Source: JBPCMN01 sp013695115 (GTDB taxonomy: Bacteria; Actinomycetota; Acidimicrobiia; IMCC26256; JACDBD01). Taken from it: a stretch of DNA of 5,875 nucleotides. Positions 1 to 3,953 of this stretch are shown one piece after another. Where the stretch lies: positions 1 to 5,875 of the forward strand of contig JBPCMN010000075.1 of NCBI GenBank assembly GCA_051002235.1, read 5' to 3'. Made by a program: the position numbers and the translations under genes. Every line of letters starts with the position of its first letter. The first letter of the stretch is position 1. Under the pieces are notes generated by a model that did no database searches, was not told the origin of the DNA, and saw only the letters and a program-made list of their open reading frames with translations.

Positions 1-510
1 CAGGAGCCCCGACACCGTGATGTTGGCCGACGTCCCCAACACGGTGATCACGCCGCCGAACACCGCCGCGTGGCTCAGCGGCATGAGGTAGCGGGACGCC
101 GAGCGGCCCGTGCGCCGGGACCACGCGACCACCCGCGGCGCCATCAGCGCCACCAGCGGCGTGTTGGCGATGAATCCGGAGCCGAGCGTGGTCGGCCCGA
201 CTATGCGGGCGAGGTCACGCCGTTCCGCGCCGACGCTTCCGTCAGTCCGGTCCCGCCCGAAGATCCACTGCGTGACCCGCTCGAGCGCGCCCGTGGCCTC
301 GGCGGCGCCCGCCACCACGTAGAGGGCGGCGACGATGAACGGCGCCTCGTTGGAGAAGCCGCTGAACGCGCCCTCCTCGTCGACCACGTCCGCGACAAGC
401 AGGATGACGACCGACGCCAGCATGACCAGCGCGGGCGGGAAGCGCTCGGTCGCGAGCACGACGATCGTCGCGATCACAACGGTGAGGGTCAGCCACGCGT
501 CCGTGCTCAC
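1..510 (-). CDS. SLC13-family (DASS-type) anion permease, N-terminal part, cut by left window edge
   Basis: Membrane transporter for an anion such as sulfate or a dicarboxylate; the substrate cannot be read from the sequence. The first 170 residues are visible. Hydrophobic segments lie near residues 6-21, 26-41, 55-74, 105-125 and 145-170. Family landmarks are FSGFSN (49-54), the hairpin-tip ANTP (115-118) where many relatives have SNT or NNTP, LMPLSHAAVFGG (142-153) and GTSAN (159-163); the last two match the conserved PLS...GG...GTS-N stretch of SLC13 and ArsB/NhaD-like permeases. The GTG start at 510 is forced: an in-frame TAG lies three codons upstream and no other start codon falls between. 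No clear Shine-Dalgarno site precedes it, so translation may depend on coupling to the ABC permease, whose stop is 17 nt upstream. Being last in a sulfonate-type ABC operon suggests a sulfur oxyanion, but this is inference. The C-terminal half lies outside the window. Confidence 0.85.
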   Translation of the reverse strand, partial: MSTDAWLTLTVVIATIVVLATERFPPALVMLASVVILLVADVVDEEGAFSGFSNEAPFIVAALYVVAGAAEATGALERVTQWIFGRDRTDGSVGAERRDLARIVGPTTLGSGFIANTPLVALMAPRVVAWSRRTGRSASRYLMPLSHAAVFGGVITVLGTSANITVSGLL

Positions 511-527
511 GGACGCAGGAGACTAGG

Positions 528-1412
528 TCACGTGGCGGTGTCGACGAGCCCGTAGCGGCGCCGGATTGTCCGCTCGGCCGTCCCGAACAGCAACGAGTCG
601 ATCATGATCCCGATGACCAGGATCACGATCATCACTGCGATCACCCCGGCCGAGTCGGCCAATTGGCGGTTGGCGTCGAGCTGCTGCCCGAGCGAGTACT
701 TCCCGGCGATGGTCACGATCAGCTCGCCCGCGAGCAGGCTGCGCCAGGCGAACGCCCACCCCTGCTTGAGGCCGGCCACGAACGACGGCAGCGCGGCCGG
801 CAGGATGATCAGGCGGAACGCGGTCAAGCCGCGGGCGCCGAGGACGCGCCCCGACCGCAGGAGGATCGGCGGGATGTGGTCGATGCCGCTGATCAGGCCG
901 TTGGCGATGGAGGGAGCGGCGCCGAGCACGACGACGAAGAAGATCGCGCCCTCGTCCAGCCGGAAGAGCAGGATCGCCAGCGGGAACCAGGCGACCGACG
1001 GCATCGTCTGGAGCCCGGTGATCATCGATCCGAACGCGGCCCGCAGCACGCGGACCCGGGCCACCAGCGCGCCGATCGTCGTGCCGATCACGAGCGCGAA
1101 GAGGAAGCCGCGGACGCCCCGCCACAGCGTGGTGCCGGCCGCCGACATGTTGTTGTCGAAGTTCTCGAAGAACGCGTCCCACACTTTGCGGGGGCCGGGC
1201 AGGGCGTACTCGGGCTTCCAGCCGCTCCAGACGACCAGTTGCCAGATGATCAGCGCGAGCGCGACCGCGGTCAGCTTCGGCCACGTCGCCGCCCACACGC
1301 GCGCTAGCCGGCTCGGCCGTGGCGGCAGCGCCATCTCGAGCTGATCCAGGCCCGAGAGCTCGGCGTCGAGGAGCTGGGCGGAGGAGCCGCCCCGCGACTC
1401 AAACAGCGCCAT
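528..1412 (-). CDS. ABC transporter permease, SsuC/TauC-like (sulfonate/nitrate/taurine group)
   Basis: Inner-membrane channel subunit of a sulfonate-type importer, 294 aa, the usual length for SsuC/TauC plus a soluble N-terminal extension of about 45 residues. The first membrane segment is near 47-63, followed by segments near 101-122, 128-150, 156-170, 210-232 and 255-277. The cytoplasmic EAA loop that docks on the ATPase spans about 185-209; it keeps Gly192 and the I-x-L-P end (202-205), while the EAA triplet itself is replaced. The conserved stretch GLQTMPSVAWFPLAILLF (133-150) is typical of BPD_transp_1 proteins of this group. ATG at 1412 is preceded by GAGGTG about 8 nt upstream and overlaps the end of the ATPase gene by 14 nt, which points to translational coupling. 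The protein has no Cys. The group is clear; the substrate is inferred from the family and neighbours. Confidence 0.93.
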   Translation of the reverse strand: MALFESRGGSSAQLLDAELSGLDQLEMALPPRPSRLARVWAATWPKLTAVALALIIWQLVVWSGWKPEYALPGPRKVWDAFFENFDNNMSAAGTTLWRGVRGFLFALVIGTTIGALVARVRVLRAAFGSMITGLQTMPSVAWFPLAILLFRLDEGAIFFVVVLGAAPSIANGLISGIDHIPPILLRSGRVLGARGLTAFRLIILPAALPSFVAGLKQGWAFAWRSLLAGELIVTIAGKYSLGQQLDANRQLADSAGVIAVMIVILVIGIMIDSLLFGTAERTIRRRYGLVDTAT

Positions 1413-2217
1413 GGCGTCGCACCTCGTCGCGCAGGCGGCCGGTGATCTGAGCGGCCAGGTCGGCCACCGAGTGGGACTCGATGCGCCGGGGTCGATCGAT
1501 CTCGACCGGGAACTCGGCGACCACCCGTCCCGGCCGGCTCGACAGCAGCACGACGCGGTCGCCCAGCCGGACCGCCTCCCGCACGTTGTGGGTCACGAAC
1601 AACACCGTCAGCCCGGTTTCGCGCCACAGCCGCTCGAGCTCGTCGTGGAGCACGTCGCGGGTCATGGCGTCGAGTGAGCCGAACGGCTCGTCCATCAGCA
1701 GGATCTCGGCCTGCTGGCCCAGCGCCCGGGCGAGCTGGACCCGCTGACGCATGCCGCCCGAGAGCTCGTGGGGCATCTTCTTCTCGAAGCCGGTGAGGTG
1801 CACCATCTCGAGCAGCGCCTGGACGGTCTCGCGCCGGTGGGGCCGCGAGATCTTGCGCAGCTTCAGCGCGAGGTCGACATTGCCCCGCACCGTCAGCCAC
1901 GGGAACAGCGCCGCCTCCTGGAACATGAGCGTCGGCCGGCCGCCCCGCACTTCGACCGTGCCCGTCGTGGGTCGGTCGAGCCCCGCGACCAGGTTGAGCA
2001 GCGTGCTCTTGCCACAGCCCGACGCGCCGAGGAGGCACACGAACTCGCCCGGCTCGACCTCGAGCGACACGCGGTCGAGCGCCGGCACGGCGTTGCCGGC
2101 GTGGCCGTAGACCTTGGTCACGGCGTCGAGTGAGATGGCCGCGAGGGAGCCGGCTCCGGAGCGGGGGGACTCCGTAGCCGGCTCCTCGCGACGAGCTGCG
2201 GTGGATGCGCGCGTCAT
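1399..2217 (-). CDS. ABC transporter ATP-binding protein, SsuB/TauB/NrtD-like
   Basis: Cytoplasmic ATPase that powers the importer, 272 aa. All nucleotide-binding motifs are intact: Walker A GASGCGKST (64-72), Q-loop Gln100 in LMFQEAALFPWLTV (97-110, a hallmark of the nitrate/sulfonate/taurine group), signature LSGGM (152-156), Walker B ILLMDEP (172-178) with catalytic Glu177, D-loop SLD (181-183) and switch His210. The first 25 or so residues are a Ser/Ala/Arg/Glu-rich tail outside the fold, so a shorter form starting nearer residue 25 cannot be excluded, but ATG at 2217 is the only in-frame ATG there. An AAGGGG sequence, formed by the last codons of the preceding gene, lies upstream as a ribosome site. 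The gap to the binding-protein stop is 6 nt and the gene overlaps the permease by 14 nt, so all three are one operon. Confidence 0.96.
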   Translation of the reverse strand: MTRASTAARREEPATESPRSGAGSLAAISLDAVTKVYGHAGNAVPALDRVSLEVEPGEFVCLLGASGCGKSTLLNLVAGLDRPTTGTVEVRGGRPTLMFQEAALFPWLTVRGNVDLALKLRKISRPHRRETVQALLEMVHLTGFEKKMPHELSGGMRQRVQLARALGQQAEILLMDEPFGSLDAMTRDVLHDELERLWRETGLTVLFVTHNVREAVRLGDRVVLLSSRPGRVVAEFPVEIDRPRRIESHSVADLAAQITGRLRDEVRRHGAV

Positions 2218-2223
2218 GTCACG

Positions 2224-3279
2224 TCACTTCCCCTTGACCGTCGGTTCCCCGGCCGCCTTGAGCACCTGGTTCAGCAGCTTCAGGCTGTAGATGCCATCGA
2301 GGTCGACCGGGTCGAGCAGGTCGGCGGCCTCGGCGTCCTTCGCCGACTGTTTCAGCGAGGAGGCGATCGGGTCGTTGGTGAACTCGATGCTCTCGAACGA
2401 CGCCGCCACCAGCTCGGGCGCGATCGGCTTTCCCGTGATCGAGTCGATCGCCTGGCCCACCAACTCCTGGGCCTGCGCAGGGTCGTCGGCGATCAGCCGG
2501 TTCGCCGCCACGTGCCCCTCGAGGAACTGCTTCACGACGCCCGGGTTCTCCTCGAGGAACTCGGTGCGCACGATGATGTGGGTGGTGACGTAGCGCCCGT
2601 CGGGCCACAGGTCGGCCTCGTCGACCAGGATCTCGCCGCCACCTTCGTCGACCAGGCGGGTCGCCCACGGCTCGGGCACCCACGCGCCGTCGATGTCACC
2701 CGAAGTGAACAGCTCGAGCGTCTGGGCGTTGTCCTGCGGGACGATCGAGACGTCACCGCCGCCGGTGGGGTCGGTCTCGAAGCCCTTGTCCTCCAGGTAG
2801 TTGCGCAGTGCGACGTCCTGGGTGTTGCCGAGCTGGGGCGTCGCGATCGTCTTGCCTTCGAGGTCCTTGGGCTTCTCGATGTCGGGCTGGACGACGAAGA
2901 ACGCCCCGCCCGACGCCGCCCCCGAGATGATCCGGACAGCTTCGCCGTCCGACTGGGCGAACGCGTTGATGGCGGGGTTCGGGCCGATGTAGGTGATGTC
3001 GAGGGCGTCGGAGAAGATCGCCTCGACCGCCTGGGGTCCGGCGGTGAACGTCGAGGTGTCCAGGGTGACGTTGTCCCCCAGGTTCTCCTCGTAGATGCCC
3101 GCTTCGATGCCGACCAGCGCGGGCGCGTGGGTGACGTTGGCGAAGTAGCCGAGCCGGAGCGTGACCCCGTCGTCGCCACCCTGGGCCGGCGCCCCCGCGG
3201 CCGCCACCGGGACGGCGAGCGCGCCGACCGCGGCGGTGATGGTCGCGAGCAGACGGGCAATCGGATGGGGGCGGGACAA
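2224..3279 (-). CDS. ABC transporter substrate-binding protein, SsuA/TauA-like (NMT1 superfamily), secreted
   Basis: Extracytoplasmic receptor of the importer, 351 aa, probably binding a sulfonate or similar sulfur anion. A Sec signal peptide is visible: basic N-terminus, hydrophobic core about 9-29, probable cleavage after AGAPA near residue 32. There is no Cys, so no lipobox. The mature part begins TLRLGYFANVTHAPALVGIE (40-59), followed by YIGPNPAIN (97-105), ATPQLGNTQDVALR (146-159), DGAWVPEPWATRLV (197-210) and LWPDGRYVTTHIIVR (224-238), all typical of aliphatic-sulfonate binding proteins. The start is TTG at 3279, backed by a perfect AGGAGG 5 nt upstream; there is no alternative ATG in frame, and the signal peptide begins properly here. 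Met occurs only at the start and Cys nowhere, so the mature protein contains no sulfur. It is first in the transport operon. Its ribosome site can be masked by an RNA helix with the small ORF upstream. Substrate specificity is inferred, not shown. Confidence 0.95.
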   Translation of the reverse strand: MSRPHPIARLLATITAAVGALAVPVAAAGAPAQGGDDGVTLRLGYFANVTHAPALVGIEAGIYEENLGDNVTLDTSTFTAGPQAVEAIFSDALDITYIGPNPAINAFAQSDGEAVRIISGAASGGAFFVVQPDIEKPKDLEGKTIATPQLGNTQDVALRNYLEDKGFETDPTGGGDVSIVPQDNAQTLELFTSGDIDGAWVPEPWATRLVDEGGGEILVDEADLWPDGRYVTTHIIVRTEFLEENPGVVKQFLEGHVAANRLIADDPAQAQELVGQAIDSITGKPIAPELVAASFESIEFTNDPIASSLKQSAKDAEAADLLDPVDLDGIYSLKLLNQVLKAAGEPTVKGK

Positions 3280-3284
3280 CGAGA

Positions 3285-3290
3285 CCTCCT
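3285..3290 (-). promoter_or_regulatory. Ribosome-binding site deciding the TTG start of the binding-protein gene
   Basis: On the minus strand this reads AGGAGG, a perfect Shine-Dalgarno sequence, with a 5-nt spacer to TTG at 3279-3277. It settles the choice of a TTG start. It also sits in the downstream arm of a possible masking helix (3279-3289 with 3358-3368). In addition it forms a weak local 4-bp hairpin in which CCTC pairs with GAGG of the site itself. Confidence 0.85.
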
Positions 3291-3312
3291 CGAGGGAACG
3301 AGCGGATGTCGG

Positions 3313-3329
3313 CGGCCCGGAGCGGGCCG
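3313..3329 (-). other. GC-rich stem-loop just after the small ORF
   Basis: A perfect 7-bp inverted repeat, CGGCCCG / CGGGCCG, with a 3-nt loop lies 1 nt after the TAG of the small ORF and 23 nt before AGGAGG. No run of U follows, so it is not a standard intrinsic terminator. It may act as a pause site, stabilise the 5' end of the transport mRNA, or shorten the loop of the proposed masking helix. The stem is certain; its role is open. Confidence 0.5.
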
Positions 3330-3330
3330 G

Positions 3331-3429
3331 CTAGCGCAGGTGCCGACAGCGCTCGTCGAAGGTCTCGCGGCTCAACTCACCCCAGGTGTCATTAACGGAC
3401 GCGATCGCAGGGCGGGAGCCGCCGGACAT
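3331..3429 (-). CDS. Small ORF (32 aa), candidate leader peptide upstream of the sulfur-anion transport operon
   Basis: I do not recognise this peptide. It starts MSGGSRPAIASVNDT and ends with DERCRHLR, followed by TAG. It has one Trp (16), one Cys (28, codon TGT at 3348-3346) and an Arg/Glu-rich C-terminal half, and it has no signal peptide or membrane segment. About 84% of its codons end in G or C, as in real genes here, which supports coding. No Shine-Dalgarno site precedes the ATG. Instead a TAGCCT -10-like box ends 7 nt upstream, as expected for a leaderless mRNA. The stop lies 51 nt before the binding-protein start, and codons 21-24 can pair with that gene's ribosome site. Leaderless Cys-containing upstream ORFs that sense cysteine supply are known before sulfur genes in mycobacteria; this one has a single Cys rather than a run. 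It could also be a small protein in its own right or a chance ORF. Longer in-frame versions from an upstream TTG or GTG are possible but would cross the promoter. Confidence 0.5.
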   Translation of the reverse strand: MSGGSRPAIASVNDTWGELSRETFDERCRHLR

Positions 3430-3436
3430 GGGGGAA

Positions 3437-3465
3437 AGGCTACGGGACGAATCCCGACCATACAA
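3437..3465 (-). promoter_or_regulatory. Probable promoter for the small ORF and transport operon
   Basis: On the minus strand, TTGTAT (3465-3460) and TAGCCT (3442-3437) are 17 bp apart, and the second ends 7 bp before the ATG at 3429. The -10 box fits the actinobacterial TANNNT form, while the -35 box is weak (TTG only). Transcription would begin at or next to the ATG, giving a leaderless message. The surroundings are the most AT-rich stretch between the two genes. It would make the transport genes independent of the rhodanese. Confidence 0.5.
3443..3456. promoter_or_regulatory. Inverted repeat between the -35 and -10 boxes, candidate operator
   Basis: CGGGA / TCCCG, perfect 5-bp arms with a 4-bp centre, fills most of the promoter spacer (about -14 to -27 from the ATG). 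A protein bound here would block RNA polymerase, so a repressor site is possible. On the minus strand its left arm reads GTCGGGAT (3458-3451), close to GTCGGGAA at 3483-3476. A short GC-rich repeat like this could also be chance. Confidence 0.35.
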
Positions 3466-3483
3466 GTCAGGAATTTTCCCGAC
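3466..3483. promoter_or_regulatory. 18-bp inverted repeat directly upstream of the -35 box, candidate operator
   Basis: GTCAGGAA-TT-TTCCCGAC: seven of eight arm positions are symmetric around a 2-bp centre. Its centre is about 45 bp upstream of the small-ORF ATG and it abuts the -35-like box, the place where activators often bind. Together with the half-site GTCGGGAT at 3458-3451 it suggests a regulator that recognises GTCGGGAA-like halves. No specific regulator can be named. Confidence 0.45.
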
Positions 3484-3491
3484 GCCTCGGG
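3478..3491 (-). other. Stem-loop directly after the rhodanese stop codon
   Basis: On the minus strand CCCGA-GGCG-TCGGG forms a perfect 5-bp stem that begins at the base after the rhodanese TGA (3494-3492). It is followed by AAAATT rather than a U run, so it is at best a weak terminator or a 3'-end stabiliser. It overlaps the 18-bp inverted repeat, so one stretch may serve as both RNA hairpin and protein site. Confidence 0.3.
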
Positions 3492-3905
3492 TCACGATTC
3501 GGCGGCGGGGCCACGGGCCGGTACGACCGGGAGGCCCGCTGCCGCCCAGGCCTGGAAGCCGCCGTCGAGGTCGGTTGCCCGGGGCAGCCCGATGTCCTGA
3601 AGCGTGGCCGCGGCGAGGCTCGACGAGTAGCCCGCGTTGCACATGAGGATCACGATCCGGTCGGGATCCCCCGCCTCCGGGATCCGGTGGTCGCTGCTCG
3701 GATCGAGCCCCCACTCGAGCACGTTGCGGTCGATCACCACCGCGCCCGGCACTTCCCCGTCCCGGCGTCGTTGCTCGATCGGGCGGGTGTCGACGAGCAG
3801 CGCGCCCGCCGCGACGAGCGTCGCCGCCTCCTCGGGCCCGACCCGGTCGAGCCGGCGGCGAGACTCGGCGAGGACGTCGTCGAGATTGGGGCCCACGGGC
3901 GCCAC
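3492..3905 (-). CDS. Single-domain rhodanese-like sulfurtransferase
   Basis: Small cytoplasmic protein of 137 aa with one rhodanese domain. It probably carries persulfide sulfur on Cys89 between sulfur donors and acceptors. Domain signs in order are LLVDTRP (36-42), GEVPGAVVIDRNVLEW (50-65), the active-site loop in ILMCNAGYSSSLAA (86-99) and DLDGGFQAWAAAGLPV (112-127). The loop CNAGYSS replaces the CR-x-G-x-R form of classical thiosulfate rhodaneses, so the preferred donor may differ. The frame stays open far upstream, but that part is antisense to the aconitase gene. GTG at 3905, with GGAG 6 nt before it, is chosen; a second GTG at 3896 would give 134 aa and has a TANNNT box 7 nt upstream, so a shorter leaderless form is possible. 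It lies upstream of a sulfur-anion importer on the same strand, supporting a role in sulfur metabolism. Partners are unknown. Confidence 0.88.
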   Translation of the reverse strand: MAPVGPNLDDVLAESRRRLDRVGPEEAATLVAAGALLVDTRPIEQRRRDGEVPGAVVIDRNVLEWGLDPSSDHRIPEAGDPDRIVILMCNAGYSSSLAAATLQDIGLPRATDLDGGFQAWAAAGLPVVPARGPAAES

Positions 3906-3913
3906 GGTACGCT
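3886..3913 (+). promoter_or_regulatory. Possible promoter of the aconitase gene
   Basis: TTGGGG (3886-3891) and TACGCT (3908-3913) are separated by 16 bp and would start transcription near 3920, about 34 nt before the aconitase ATG. The -10 box fits TANNNT; the -35 box is partial. It lies across the start of the divergent rhodanese gene, as it must, because only 48 bp separate the two genes. Support is by pattern only. Confidence 0.3.
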
Positions 3914-3940
3914 CCGACGGGAGAACGAGGGAGCACAGGG

Positions 3941-3946
3941 AGGAGG
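3941..3946 (+). promoter_or_regulatory. Ribosome-binding site of the aconitase gene
   Basis: AGGAGG, a perfect Shine-Dalgarno sequence, lies 7 nt before the ATG at 3954 and fixes that start. The strong site fits a highly expressed central-metabolism enzyme. Confidence 0.85.
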
Positions 3947-3953
3947 GACGCCG

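Larger units (their letters stand above)
3279..3368 (-). promoter_or_regulatory. Candidate translational attenuator: helix masking the ribosome site and start of the binding-protein gene
   Basis: In the minus-strand transcript, bases 3368-3358 (GCGAGACCUUC, inside the small ORF) can pair without a gap with bases 3289-3279 (GGAGGUCUCGU). The helix has 11 pairs, nine Watson-Crick and two G-U, and covers all but the first base of AGGAGG plus the first base of the TTG start. The loop contains a 7-bp GC hairpin (3313-3329). The upstream arm ends 9 nt before the only Cys codon of the small ORF (3348-3346), so a ribosome paused there would cover it and free the ribosome site. The pairing is seen in the sequence. 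The switching role is inference, and no covariation could be checked. Confidence 0.5.

Noticed and set aside
523..1296. Second minus-strand open frame inside the ABC permease gene
   Set aside because: It is frame-shifted relative to a protein with a clear EAA loop and membrane segments, and its Arg/Asp/Pro-rich translation resembles no family.
1304..2038. Minus-strand open frame overlapping the ATPase gene in another frame
   Set aside because: The true frame carries every ABC ATPase motif; this one carries none.
3478..3491. Intrinsic terminator after the rhodanese gene
   Set aside because: The stem is only 5 bp and is followed by AAAATT rather than a U tract, so it is listed as a stem-loop of unknown role.
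3280..3491. Known riboswitch (SAM, cobalamin or similar) before the transport operon
   Set aside because: No recognisable aptamer core was seen, and the region is mostly taken up by the small ORF and promoter elements.
2512..3600. Open frame of 362 codons on the plus strand, across the binding-protein gene, the control region and the end of the rhodanese
   Set aside because: It is antisense to convincing genes, has Arg/Asp/Gly/Val-rich low-complexity translation with no recognisable motif, and spans an intergenic region. Long antisense frames are expected at this GC content.
3430..3936. N-terminal extension of the small ORF up to an ATG at 3936
   Set aside because: It runs out of frame through the rhodanese gene on the same strand and crosses the likely promoter. 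Only the part from the ATG at 3429 has its own context.
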